The notes beneath the pieces are model-generated. The model ran no database searches, had not been told where the DNA came from, and was given only the letters and a program-made list of their open reading frames with translations. Below, piece after piece: positions 46,615-55,232 of a stretch of 64,000 nucleotides of DNA. Numbering within the stretch: position 1 is the stretch's first letter; every line of letters starts with the position of its first letter. Origin of the DNA: Amycolatopsis sp. 195334CR (GTDB lineage Bacteria > Actinomycetota > Actinomycetes > Mycobacteriales > Pseudonocardiaceae). The stretch lies in contig NZ_JAFJMJ010000002.1 of the NCBI RefSeq assembly GCF_017309385.1, forward strand, positions 1,922,001 through 1,986,000, written 5' to 3'. A program made the position numbers and the translations under genes.

Positions 46615-48650
46615 CGCTCAGCAGGCGCGGCTTCCTGTCCGCCGCGGGCGCCACGGCCTTGCTGGTGGCGATCCCCTTGCCAGCCGCGGGGAAAACCGAA
46701 CTCGAGCCCAACGTCTTCGTGCGTGTCGGCGAGGACGGGCGGATCGAGGTGACCGTACCGCGCCCGGACACCGGCCAAGGCGTGCGCACGGTCGCACTAC
46801 TGCTCGTCGCCGAGGAGCTTTCCGTCGCCCCGCAGCAGATCCAGGTCCACCAGGCGCCGGGGGACAACGCGCGGTACGGCTCACAGTTGATCGCCGGTTC
46901 GCAGTCGGTGCAGCTGATGATGGAACCGCTGCGAACAGCCGGCGCGACCGCCCGCTGCCTGCTCGTCGCGGCGGCGGCCCAGCGGTGGCAGGTCCCGGCG
47001 GCGCAGTGCCGCGCTCGCGACGGCTACGTCGAGCACCCGCAGCACGGCCGCCTCGCCTACGCGGAACTGGTCGCCGAAGCCGCCGCGATCGACCCGGCCA
47101 CCGTGCCGGTCACGCTCACCCCGCAGGCGCAATGGCGTTTCCTCGGCAAGGAGAACACGCGGATCGACGCCGCCGACATCGTCACCGGCCGGGCGCGGTT
47201 CGGGATCGACGTGCGCGAGCCGGGCACCCAGTTCGCGGTCGTGCGCCGGGCGGACTGGATCGGCGCGACGGTCGCCACCGTGGACGACACCGCCGCGCGA
47301 GCCGTGCCCGGCGTGCGCGACGTGGTCCGGCTCGACCCGGCCACCGGCTCGCAGGGCGGCGTCGCGGTGATCGCCGATTCGACCGCCGCCGCGCTGGCCG
47401 GGCGCGCCGCGCTGGTGGTCGGCTGGACCGGCGGCACCCCGCAGGCGGACAGCCGGGCGTGGCTCGCCGATCTCGCCGCCGCCGTTCCCGCGCCGCCGGA
47501 ACCGCCCGGCCCGGTCGGACTCGACCTGACCTACCGCCTGCCGCTGCTGGCCCACGCGCCGATGGAACCGCTCAACGCCACCGCGCACCTCCCCGGCGAC
47601 GGCACGCTCACCATCCAGGCGCCGACGCAGGATCCGGGCGGCCTCCGCGACCAGCTGGCGCAGATCCTCAAGCTCGACCGGGCCGCGGTGACCGTGCACG
47701 CGACGCTGGCCGGTGGTGCCTTCGGCCGCCGCTTCGAACTGGACTTCGTGCTCGAAGCGGTCGCGTGCTCGCGTGCCACCGGAAAGCCGGTGAAACTGCT
47801 GTGGACGCGCGACGACGACACCCGGCACGACTCGTACCGGCCGATGTCGGTGCACCGGCTCACCGCCGTGCTCGCCCGCGACGGGGTGCCGCGCTGGCGT
47901 TCGCACGGCGTCGCGACCTGGCCGCTGACCACCGTGCCGTTCTTCGGCAAGCCCGAACTCGTGCTGCTCAGCGGTGACCACTTCCCGTACCGCGTGCCCG
48001 GGAAACCGGCCGTGGTGCTGCGGCCGTCGCCGGTGCGCACCGGGTTCTGGCGCTCGGTCTACGCCGGTCAGTTCGTCTTCGCCGAGGAGTGCTTCCTCTC
48101 CGCGGCCGGGCTGCGGGCCGGACTCGACCAGGTCGAGCTGCGCCGCCGGTTGCTGCCGGTCGGCTCCCGCCTCCGGCGCGTGCTCGACGCGGCCGCCGCG
48201 CAGGCGCCGCCGCCCGCCGGGGTGTCGCGCGGGGTCGCCTGCCACCTCGACTACGGCTCGGCCATCGCCGTGCTCGCCGACGTCCGCGACCACGACGGCA
48301 CGCCGGTGGTCAGCCGGGTGACCGCGGCGGTGGACGTCGGGGTCGCGCTGCACCCGTCCGGGGTGCGGGCCCAGGTCGAGGGCGGGATCCTCGACGCGGT
48401 GTCCACTGTGTTCGGTGCGCAGATCACCGTGCGGGACGGCCGGGTGGCCGAATCCTCGTTCCGCGACTACGCCTGGGCGCGGATCGACCGGGCACCGGCG
48501 ATCGACGTGGTCATCCTGGATTCCGGCGCGGCGCCGGGCGGGCTGGGCGAACTCGCCTACCCGCCGGCCTCGGCCGCGATGGCCTCCGCGGTGGCGGCGC
48601 TGACCGGCGTGCCGGTGACCGGGATGCCGGTCACCGCGGAGACCGGCTAG
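46611..48650 (+). CDS. iorB: Molybdopterin-binding subunit of an IorAB-type hydroxylase, Tat-exported
   Basis: A 679-residue xanthine-dehydrogenase-family subunit. The N-terminus TLSRRGFLSAAGATALLVAI is a twin-Arg signal, as in IorB-type and aldehyde-oxidising periplasmic enzymes. Cofactor-binding segments include VTVPRPDTGQGVRTVALLLV, RFGIDVREPGTQFAVVRRAD, PLLAHAPMEPLNATAHL, LAGGAFGRRFELDFVLEAVA and PGGLGELAYPPASAAMASAV, the last carrying the catalytic Glu (G-E). It hydroxylates an N-heterocycle or aldehyde; the substrate is unknown. The third FAD subunit and the usual XdhC-like maturation factor are not in the window. Confidence 0.9.
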   Translation: MTLSRRGFLSAAGATALLVAIPLPAAGKTELEPNVFVRVGEDGRIEVTVPRPDTGQGVRTVALLLVAEELSVAPQQIQVHQAPGDNARYGSQLIAGSQSVQLMMEPLRTAGATARCLLVAAAAQRWQVPAAQCRARDGYVEHPQHGRLAYAELVAEAAAIDPATVPVTLTPQAQWRFLGKENTRIDAADIVTGRARFGIDVREPGTQFAVVRRADWIGATVATVDDTAARAVPGVRDVVRLDPATGSQGGVAVIADSTAAALAGRAALVVGWTGGTPQADSRAWLADLAAAVPAPPEPPGPVGLDLTYRLPLLAHAPMEPLNATAHLPGDGTLTIQAPTQDPGGLRDQLAQILKLDRAAVTVHATLAGGAFGRRFELDFVLEAVACSRATGKPVKLLWTRDDDTRHDSYRPMSVHRLTAVLARDGVPRWRSHGVATWPLTTVPFFGKPELVLLSGDHFPYRVPGKPAVVLRPSPVRTGFWRSVYAGQFVFAEECFLSAAGLRAGLDQVELRRRLLPVGSRLRRVLDAAAAQAPPPAGVSRGVACHLDYGSAIAVLADVRDHDGTPVVSRVTAAVDVGVALHPSGVRAQVEGGILDAVSTVFGAQITVRDGRVAESSFRDYAWARIDRAPAIDVVILDSGAAPGGLGELAYPPASAAMASAVAALTGVPVTGMPVTAETG

Positions 48651-48718
48651 ACACCGTCCGGATTCGACTTTGGCCAAAACGGCGTGGCGCGGGCCGCGGG
48701 CTCAGTACGCTCCCCGCC

Positions 48719-49423
48719 ATGCCAACGTTTCTCGAACTGCAGGACGACGCCGCCCTGCTCTCCTTCGAACACCAGCTGCACCTGTCCGAACGCGTCGGCG
48801 AGCACTCGTGGCGGGTGGACCTCGCGCAGCCGCTGTTCGAGTTCACCGGCGAGAACCCGCTGGTGGCCGACCGGGTGCACCTCCTCGGCAGTGCCGCGCC
48901 CGGCCCCGGTTCGTGGTTGTGGGCGTGGGCGAACCCGTTCGGCTACCGGCCCGAGGTGCTCGGGATCGCCTTGGCGGCCAAGGAGTTCGGCGAACGCCAC
49001 GGCATCCCGGAACTCGCCGAGGCGGAGGTCCCGTTCGACGCGCTGCCCGGTTCACCGACCGAACCGGCGCAGGTGGCGTCGCTGATGATGGAGGCCGCGA
49101 AGGTCGCGACCGGGCGCTGGTCCGGTTACCAGGGCCCGGTCGGCGGCGGCACCAGGGCGGGTTTCCTGCTGGAGCACCCGGAACTGAGCCTGCCGCCCGC
49201 GTCCTCCGCGCGCACCATGCGGGTGCTGCAGCAGGGCGTGATGGAGCTGACCCTGCACGACCACCGCCGCGCCTTCGGTTCCTACGCGGTGCACCGCGGG
49301 CTGGCGGTGTCCGGGGAGGACGGTCCGATGTGGATCACCGGACCGGACTTCCGGATCGGCGTGGAGTTCAACGAGCGGAACCAGATGACGAAGATGTCCG
49401 CGACGCTGGGGGCGCCGAGCTGA
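48719..49423 (+). CDS. DUF6882 family protein
   Basis: A 234-residue soluble protein with no signal peptide. It has LSFEHQLHLSERVGEHSWRV near the start, GSWLWAWANPFGYRPEVLGI and LAAKEFGERHGIPELAEAEV in the middle, and GPDFRIGVEFNERNQMTKMS at the end. The W-x-W-A-W-A-N motif and the F-G-x-x-x-x-I-P-E-L stretch match the actinobacterial DUF6882 group. No enzyme residues are evident. Its 3' end overlaps the convergent MMPL gene by 56 bp, one of the longest convergent overlaps here. Confidence 0.75.
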   Translation: MPTFLELQDDAALLSFEHQLHLSERVGEHSWRVDLAQPLFEFTGENPLVADRVHLLGSAAPGPGSWLWAWANPFGYRPEVLGIALAAKEFGERHGIPELAEAEVPFDALPGSPTEPAQVASLMMEAAKVATGRWSGYQGPVGGGTRAGFLLEHPELSLPPASSARTMRVLQQGVMELTLHDHRRAFGSYAVHRGLAVSGEDGPMWITGPDFRIGVEFNERNQMTKMSATLGAPS

Positions 49424-51461
49424 CCGGTTCGATCCGGGCGGGCCACCAGATCCGGCCGCCGAGATCGGTGGCCAGCGCGGGCACCAGCAGCGAGCGCACG
49501 ATCAGCGTGTCCAGCAGCACGCCGAACGCGACGATGAAGGCGATCTGCGCGAGGAACAGGATCGGCAGCACGGCCAGCGCGGAGAAGGTGGCCGCCAGCA
49601 CCACGCCCGCCGAGGTGATCACGCCGCCGGTGAGGGTGAGCCCGCGCAGCGTGCCTTCCCGCGTGCCGGCCCGCTTCGCCTCCTCCCGGACGCGGGTCAT
49701 CAGGAAGATGTTGTAGTCGATCCCCAGCGCCACCAGGAAAACGAAGCCGAACAGCGGGACCACCGGGTCGGCGCCGGGGAAGTCCAGCACGTGGTTGAAC
49801 ACCAGCGCGGAGATGCCCATGGTGGTGGCGAACGAGAGCACCACGGTGGCGATCAGCAGCAGCGGCGCGAGCAGCGAGCGCAGCAGCAGGGCGAGCACCA
49901 GGAAGATCATCACCAGCACGATCGGGATGATCAGCAGCCGGTCGCGCTCGGAGGTCCGCTGGGTGTCGAGCTGCGTGGCGGTCGGGCCGCCGACCTTCGC
50001 GTCGGCGCCCTCGACCGCGTGCACGGCCGTGCGCAGCCGTTCCACGGTGGCGATGGCGGCTTCGGAGTCGGGCGGATCGGTGAGCGTGGCCTCGATCTTG
50101 GTCAGCGCGCCCGCCGGTTCGGCCCGCAGTCCGGACACGCCCTCGACCTCGGCGGCCGCTTCGACGGCCGGTGCCTGCGCGGTGTTCGCGAAGATCACCG
50201 TGGGGGAGCCGGTGCCGCCGGGGAAGTGGCGGGAGAGCACTTCCTGGCCCGCCACCGAATCCACCGGGGTCAGGAACACGTCGGACTGCGCGGTGCCGGA
50301 AGCCTTGAGCTGCGGCAGGAACGCGGCCCCGCCGAGCAGCACCAGCACGGTCACGATCCAGATGGCGCGGGGCGCGCGGGAGATCCAGCCGGCGACCCGG
50401 CCCCACAGCTTCCCGGAGTTGTGCGGGGAGCCATAAGTCGGACGGAACGGCCAGAACGAGGTGCGGCCGAACAGCGCGAGCACCGCGGGCAGGAAGGTGA
50501 TCGTGGTCAGCAGCGCGGCGCCGATGCCGATCGCGGCGACCGGACCCAGCCCCTTGTTCGAGTTGAGGTCGCTGAACAGCAGGCACAGCACACCGAGGAT
50601 GACCGTGCCCGCCGACGCGGTGATCGGCTCGATCGTGGCACGCCAGGCCGAACGCAGCGCGGTGCGCGCGTCGGGGGTGTCGCGCAGTTCCTCCCGGTAC
50701 CGCGAGACCAGCAGGAGCGCGTAGTCCGTGGCGGCGCCGAACACCAGGATGAACAGGATGCCCTGGCTCTGGCCGTTGAGCGCGAGCACGTCGTTGTCGG
50801 CGAGCAGGTACACGGTCAGGCTCGCCAGTCCCAGCGCGAACACCGCGGACAGCAGCACCAGGAACGGCAGCAGCGGACTGCGGTAGACGATCACCAGGAT
50901 GATCGCCACCACCGCGCCGGCCACCAGCAGGAGGAGCCCGTCGATGCCGCCGAACGCCTCGCCGAGGTCGGCCGCCTGCGCGGCCGGGCCGGTGACCAGC
51001 ACGGTCAGCCCGTCGGGCGCGCCCTGGCCGACCGCGTCCCGCAGCGCGGCCACGCCCTCGGCCGGATCGGTGCCGGCGTCGATCAGCACCACCACGCGGG
51101 CGGCCTGGTTGTCCTGCGGCGCCGGGATCAGCGGTGACGCCCCGGCGAAGGCGCGGGTCTTCTCGGTGACGAACTGCCGGTCGGCGTCGGTCAGCCCGCT
51201 CGTCCGCTCCAGCACCACGATCGCCGGGATCGCCTGCGCCCCACCGAGTTGGCGTTGCAGTTCGCTGACCTCGGTGGCTTCGGCGGAAGCGGGGAGGAAG
51301 GCGCCGGAGTCGTTCTCGGCGACCTCCGCGAGCTTGCCCGCGTACGGGCCGCTCACCGCGCCGAAGGCGAGCCAGGCGACCACCAGCAGTGCGGGGAGCA
51401 GCCAGCGAAGGCGCGCCCGGGGAGACCGCGTGGCGGGTTCGTGCGCGGAACCGGAGATCAT
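49368..51461 (-). CDS. MMPL/RND-family exporter
   Basis: A 697-residue transporter with twelve predicted helices. Two repeats each contain an MMPL core: LLVVAWLAFGAVSGPYAGK as TM1, a periplasmic loop, LLLLVAGAVVAIILVIVYRS, the GFILVFGAATDYALLLVSRY-like segment LFILVFGAATDYALLLVSRY, and in the second half VFLVALGIDYNIFLMTRVRE. The conserved D-Y pairs are the proton-relay residues. The family exports lipids or drugs. The gene is divergent from a MarR gene, 105 bp apart, which suggests ligand-induced expression. The end of the protein is unusually Ser/Ala-rich because it overlaps the convergent DUF6882 gene. Confidence 0.92.
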   Translation of the reverse strand: MISGSAHEPATRSPRARLRWLLPALLVVAWLAFGAVSGPYAGKLAEVAENDSGAFLPASAEATEVSELQRQLGGAQAIPAIVVLERTSGLTDADRQFVTEKTRAFAGASPLIPAPQDNQAARVVVLIDAGTDPAEGVAALRDAVGQGAPDGLTVLVTGPAAQAADLGEAFGGIDGLLLLVAGAVVAIILVIVYRSPLLPFLVLLSAVFALGLASLTVYLLADNDVLALNGQSQGILFILVFGAATDYALLLVSRYREELRDTPDARTALRSAWRATIEPITASAGTVILGVLCLLFSDLNSNKGLGPVAAIGIGAALLTTITFLPAVLALFGRTSFWPFRPTYGSPHNSGKLWGRVAGWISRAPRAIWIVTVLVLLGGAAFLPQLKASGTAQSDVFLTPVDSVAGQEVLSRHFPGGTGSPTVIFANTAQAPAVEAAAEVEGVSGLRAEPAGALTKIEATLTDPPDSEAAIATVERLRTAVHAVEGADAKVGGPTATQLDTQRTSERDRLLIIPIVLVMIFLVLALLLRSLLAPLLLIATVVLSFATTMGISALVFNHVLDFPGADPVVPLFGFVFLVALGIDYNIFLMTRVREEAKRAGTREGTLRGLTLTGGVITSAGVVLAATFSALAVLPILFLAQIAFIVAFGVLLDTLIVRSLLVPALATDLGGRIWWPARIEPVSSAPPASRTSSSSGSAR

Positions 51462-51502
51462 GGAACGATGTCCTTCGAATCAGGTGTTTCGGCGGGCGGA
51501 TA

Positions 51503-51517
51503 TTTCGATGACCGAAA
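51503..51517. promoter_or_regulatory. Inverted repeat between MMPL and MarR genes
   Basis: TTTCG (51503-51507) and CGAAA (51513-51517) form arms around ATGAC. It is AT-rich relative to the surroundings and lies 42 bp from the MMPL start and 50 bp from the MarR start. It is the best candidate for the MarR operator controlling both genes. Confidence 0.5.
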
Positions 51518-51566
51518 GACTAGGGTGCGGCCCGGGCGGCGGCAACTCGGGGAGGGGACGGCGCGC

Positions 51567-52046
51567 ATGAGCGACGCGGCTGACCAGGCGAAGATCGGTG
51601 ATGAGGTGCTGGTCACCCTGGTCCGGCAGCTGACCGTGGAGTCCGACCGGTTCGCCGAGATGTTCGGCGAGGCGCACGGGCTGCACCGCACCGATCTGAA
51701 CGCGCTCGCGGTGATCATGGACGCGGCCCGGCGCGGGACGCCGATGAGCCCGAGCCAGCTGGCCGGGGCGCTGCACCTGAGCGCGTCGGCCACCACCTCG
51801 GTGCTCGACCGGCTGGAACGGGCCGGGCACCTCCACCGCGATCGCAGCGCCACCGACCGCCGCAAGGTCGAACTGCGGATGCACGAGCAGGCCAGGGAGA
51901 TCGGCTCGGCCTTCTTCCTGCCGCTGGGCGAACGGCTTTCGGAGGCCTGGCGCGACCTCGGCGACGACGAACGCCGGACGATCGCCCGCTTCCTCACCCT
52001 GACCATCGAGGCGACCACGGAAGTCCGCGGCAGGCTGACCGACTGA
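51567..52046 (+). CDS. MarR-family regulator of the MMPL exporter
   Basis: A 159-residue winged-helix regulator. The core shows GLHRTDLNALAVIMDAARRG, PMSPSQLAGALHLSASATTS, VLDRLERAGHLHRDRSATDR and R-K-V-E-L-R, with D-R-S-A-T-D-R-R as the conserved MarR wing loop. Long helices at both ends mediate dimerisation. The ATG at 51567 follows GGGGAGGGGACGG. Divergence from the MMPL gene and the inverted repeat between them suggest repression of the exporter. Confidence 0.92.
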   Translation: MSDAADQAKIGDEVLVTLVRQLTVESDRFAEMFGEAHGLHRTDLNALAVIMDAARRGTPMSPSQLAGALHLSASATTSVLDRLERAGHLHRDRSATDRRKVELRMHEQAREIGSAFFLPLGERLSEAWRDLGDDERRTIARFLTLTIEATTEVRGRLTD

Positions 52047-52124
52047 CCGGGCCGCGAATGCCTTGTCAGTGGGGCGTCCGTCGGCAATAGTCCTCGGACC
52101 GGCCCCACGGACAACGGAGTTCAC

Positions 52125-53432
52125 ATGGCGCAACCCACGGCAAGGCGGTCTCGCGAGGAGAAGAAGGTGCTGGCCAGCACGCTGGCCGGGACCACCATCG
52201 AATGGTACGACTTCTTCATCTACGCCCAGGCCGCCAGCCTGGTCCTCGGCCCGTTGTTCCTGGCCCCGGTGAACCAGGCCGCGCCGGGGCTGGCCACGGT
52301 GATCTCGCTGGCCACCATCGGGATCAGCTTCCTGTTCCGCCCGCTCGGCGCGATCGTGGCCGGCCGCTACGGCGACAAGCTCGGCCGCAAGAAGATGCTG
52401 GTGCTCACCCTGGTGCTGATGGGCGCGGCGACCGCGCTGATCGGCGCGCTGCCCACCTACGCCGACATCGGCGTGACCGCGCCGATCGCGCTGATCGTGC
52501 TGCGCATCGTGCAGGGCTTCTCGGCGGGCGGGGAGTGGGGCGGGGCCGCGCTGATGGCGGTCGAGCACGCGCCGGAGCACCGCCGCGGGCTGTTCGGCGC
52601 CTATCCGCAGGTGGGCGTGCCGATCGGGCTGATCCTCGCCACCGGGGTGCTGTGGATCATGACCACGGTGACCACCCCGGCCCAGTTCCAGTCGTGGGGC
52701 TGGCGGGTGCCGTTCCTGTTCTCCGTGGTGCTGATCGTGCTCGGCTACGCGATCCGCCGCGCGGTCGAGGAGAGCCCGGTCTTCCAGGAGATGCTCCAGC
52801 GCCGCAAGGAGTCCTCGGCGCCGCTGCGCGACCTGTTCCGGCGCAACACCAAGCAGGTGGTGCTGACCGCGCTGATCTTCATCGCCAACAACGCCGCCGG
52901 GTACCTGGTGATCGCCTACTTCATCGCCTACGGCACCGGCACGCTGAAGCTGTCGCGGCCCTCGGTGCTGCTGGCCATCGTGGTCGGCTCGGTCGGCTGG
53001 CTGATCTTCACCCTCTACGGCGGCGCGCTGTCGGACCGGATCGGCCGCGTCCGCACCTTCCAGCTCGGCTACGGCCTGGTGTTCGTCTGGATGATCCCGC
53101 TGTTCCTGCTCATCGACACGCGCAACATCTGGCTGTTCGGCGCGGCCATCTTCGTGCTGACCGTCGGACTCGGCCTGTCCTACGGCCCGATGTCGGCGAT
53201 GTACGCCGAGATGTTCCCGACCGCGGTCCGGTACTCCGGGGTGTCGATCGGGTACGCCCTGGGCGCGATCCTCGGCGGCGCCTTCGCCCCGACCATCGCC
53301 GAACTGCTGGTGCAGAACACCGGCTGGGCGCCGTCGGTGGGCATCTACATCATGGTGCTGTGCGTGATCTCCTTCGCCGCGGTCACCGCGGTCAGGGAGA
53401 CCAAGGGCACGGATCTGCGCGTGCCCGCCTGA
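52125..53432 (+). CDS. MHS-type major facilitator (ProP-like) transporter
   Basis: A 435-residue MFS protein with twelve helices. Metabolite:H+ symporter hallmarks are present: TTIEWYDFFIYAQAASLVLG near the N-terminus, GISFLFRPLGAIVAGRYGDK, LGRKKMLVLTLVLMGAATAL, GFSAGGEWGGAALMAVEHAP and AEMFPTAVRYSGVSIGYALG. The E-W-Y-D-F-x-x-Y motif and the R-x-x-x-G-x-x-x-G-R-Y-G-D-K-x-G-R-K loop identify the MHS group. Substrates in the family include carboxylates, shikimate and betaine. It stands alone, with no catabolic neighbour. Confidence 0.9.
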   Translation: MAQPTARRSREEKKVLASTLAGTTIEWYDFFIYAQAASLVLGPLFLAPVNQAAPGLATVISLATIGISFLFRPLGAIVAGRYGDKLGRKKMLVLTLVLMGAATALIGALPTYADIGVTAPIALIVLRIVQGFSAGGEWGGAALMAVEHAPEHRRGLFGAYPQVGVPIGLILATGVLWIMTTVTTPAQFQSWGWRVPFLFSVVLIVLGYAIRRAVEESPVFQEMLQRRKESSAPLRDLFRRNTKQVVLTALIFIANNAAGYLVIAYFIAYGTGTLKLSRPSVLLAIVVGSVGWLIFTLYGGALSDRIGRVRTFQLGYGLVFVWMIPLFLLIDTRNIWLFGAAIFVLTVGLGLSYGPMSAMYAEMFPTAVRYSGVSIGYALGAILGGAFAPTIAELLVQNTGWAPSVGIYIMVLCVISFAAVTAVRETKGTDLRVPA

Positions 53433-54503
53433 TCAGCAGGCCGGCGCGGGCACGGCCTTCGGCGGCGCGAAGTCCAGGCGCAGCTTGTCCGAGCGCGGCA
53501 CCACGAAGGCGGTGCCGCGCGAGCGCCGCCAGCCGTCCGGGAGGAACACGTACTGGCCACCGGACTGCAGGAGGAGCTTCAGGCCGGTGTAGCGGAACTT
53601 GTAGGCGCCTTCGGGTTGCGCGCAGACGTCCTCGCGCACCCCGTCGGCGGCCAGGTTCAGGCTCTGCGCGCTGTACAGCGTGGCGGCCGGTTGCGACGGC
53701 AGCGCCACGGCCGTCTCGTAGGCCGAGCGCAGGCTGGTCGCCTGCGCGTAGTCGCCGACCGCCCAGAACAGGCCGAAGGCCACCAGCACGTAGGCGGACA
53801 CCCATTCGGCGACCGACAGCCGCGCCCGGCGGTCGCCGGTGGTCGCGCCCAGGCGGTGCCACGCGCTGGCCAGGAGGATCACCCCGAGTGCGAGGCCGAC
53901 GCCGGGCAGCCCGGCGAACCGGCGGAACAGGCCGGGCTCCAGCGCGATCGGCCCGGTCAGTCCGATGAGGACGAACCCGCCGGCCGCGGCGACCGGCGTG
54001 GCCACCCGCAGCAGCCACTCCCACCTCGGCGCGGGCAGGCGGTGCCGCAGCGTCCGGAACAGGCCCAGCACCAGGAAGCCGGCGATGGCCGCGCCCGCGA
54101 TCGGCAGGAGGAGGCCGTTGACGCCGCGGCCGAAGATCTCGTCGGCGGTCTGGCCGAGCAGGGTGTAGTGCACCCGGAAGTAGGCGAAGAACTCCTGGGT
54201 GCGCAGGAGGCCGTAGTAGTAGAGGAGGGCGGTCAGCAGCGTGACGTTGGCGGCTACGGAGGCGAGGACCTTGGCCGCGCGCCCGGTCCCCGGCTCCTCG
54301 ACCGGAGCCGGGTCCGATGGCCGCGGCCGAAGCCTCCGATGCCGCGGCCCGACCCCGGATCCGTGGCGCGGTGTGGCCGTGGTCCGGTTGCCCGGCGTGG
54401 CCACGGTTCGGTCGCGTGGCGTCGCCATGGTCCGGTCGTCCAGTGCGGCCACGGTCTCGTCGCGCGGCCCGGCCACGGATCGGTGGTGGCGTGGCGCGGC
54501 CAC
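53433..54503 (-). CDS. Membrane protein of unknown function with N-terminal 8-residue repeats
   Basis: A protein of up to 356 residues. The first ~60 residues carry 8-residue repeats of the type R-T-x-A-T-P-R-D (RTMATPRDRTVATPGNRTTA), followed by a Pro/Arg-rich stretch. The remainder has about five hydrophobic helices (VLASVAANVTLLTALLYYYG, GLLLPIAGAAIAGFLVLGLF, PVAAAGGFVLIGLTGPIAL and others) and an extracellular C-terminal ~100 residues containing two cysteines. I do not recognise the family. The GTG start at 54503 lies 3 bp after the lipoprotein stop, so the pair is an operon. A start after the repeats is also possible. Confidence 0.6.
   Translation of the reverse strand: MAAPRHHRSVAGPRDETVAALDDRTMATPRDRTVATPGNRTTATPRHGSGVGPRHRRLRPRPSDPAPVEEPGTGRAAKVLASVAANVTLLTALLYYYGLLRTQEFFAYFRVHYTLLGQTADEIFGRGVNGLLLPIAGAAIAGFLVLGLFRTLRHRLPAPRWEWLLRVATPVAAAGGFVLIGLTGPIALEPGLFRRFAGLPGVGLALGVILLASAWHRLGATTGDRRARLSVAEWVSAYVLVAFGLFWAVGDYAQATSLRSAYETAVALPSQPAATLYSAQSLNLAADGVREDVCAQPEGAYKFRYTGLKLLLQSGGQYVFLPDGWRRSRGTAFVVPRSDKLRLDFAPPKAVPAPAC
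54373..54503 (-). repeat. 24-bp tandem repeat in the membrane-protein gene
   Basis: At least four consecutive 24-bp units start at 54373, 54397, 54421 and 54445, with a degenerate fifth. Each resembles GTGGCCACGGTTCGGTCGCG plus four bases. On the coding strand they give the 8-residue R-T-V-A-T-P-R-D-like repeat. Because the unit is a multiple of three, copy-number changes would keep the reading frame. Confidence 0.75.
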
Positions 54504-54506
54504 GGT

Positions 54507-55073
54507 TCAGCCCGGTTCGGAATTCGGTGCCGGGGACTCGACCGGCTTCGACTTGGCCGGTTTCCCGGCTTCCTCGGACGGCTCCTCCGACGGCGGCTTC
54601 TCGTCGTCGATGCAGGGCCTGGCCAGCACGGTGATCCGCCCACCCGGCTTGACCGGGCGCGGGGTCACCGATTCGACGCAGTCACCCTTGCCGCTGATCA
54701 CCACCTTGACCCCGCACCGGTTCCGCCCGCACTGCTCGTGGTCGGCGAGCTGGCCCTCCATGTCTTCCTTGACCTCCGCCGGGCTGCGGCCACCGCCGGT
54801 CCGCGTGTTGTCGTAGTCGATCGGGCCGCCTGGGATGTCCGGCGGCTCGTCGGTGACCTCCGCGCCACCCGTGCCGCCGGTGTCACCGGTACCGCCAGTC
54901 CCATCGGTGCCATCGGTGCTGTCGGAGCCGCCGGTGCTGTCGGTGCCCTCGCCCGGCTCACTGGTGGTCCCGCCCGGCGCACCCGGCGGATCACTGTCCG
55001 GCCCGGGACTGCCACAGGCGACCAGCGCCACGCACGCCGCCGCGATCGTGATGGTTCTTCGGATTCCCTTCAT
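54507..55073 (-). CDS. Secreted lipoprotein with low-complexity Gly/Thr/Asp linker
   Basis: A 188-residue lipoprotein: RRTITIAAACVALVACG gives lipobox L-V-A-C20. It is followed by a Ser/Gly/Asp/Thr-rich stretch (residues ~40-75, TDSTGGSDSTDGTDGTGGTG) that acts as a spacer from the membrane. The small globular part (residues ~80-160) has EVKEDMEGQLADHEQCGRNR, CGVKVVISGKGDCVESV and ITVLARPC, with four cysteines that could form two disulphides. The C-terminus is Pro/Glu/Lys-rich. I do not recognise a family. The ATG at 55073 follows GAGGGGTGA. It is upstream of and coupled to the membrane protein. Confidence 0.7.
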   Translation of the reverse strand: MKGIRRTITIAAACVALVACGSPGPDSDPPGAPGGTTSEPGEGTDSTGGSDSTDGTDGTGGTGDTGGTGGAEVTDEPPDIPGGPIDYDNTRTGGGRSPAEVKEDMEGQLADHEQCGRNRCGVKVVISGKGDCVESVTPRPVKPGGRITVLARPCIDDEKPPSEEPSEEAGKPAKSKPVESPAPNSEPG

Positions 55074-55232
55074 CGCACTCACCCCTCACCGGAGAGGACG
55101 GCCAAGCGGAGCAATCTGATACACCGGCCGCACGAACGGAGCAACCGGGTGGAGGTGGTCTCCATGGCCGGTCGCGGACGGTGGCGGGTTCCTCCATTGG
55201 ACGGAGCGGCTCACCCGTGCGAGGTTGGCGAG

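Noticed and set aside
46881..48677. A 598-residue minus-strand open frame
   Set aside because: It is antisense to the molybdopterin subunit, whose conserved motifs are plain on the plus strand.
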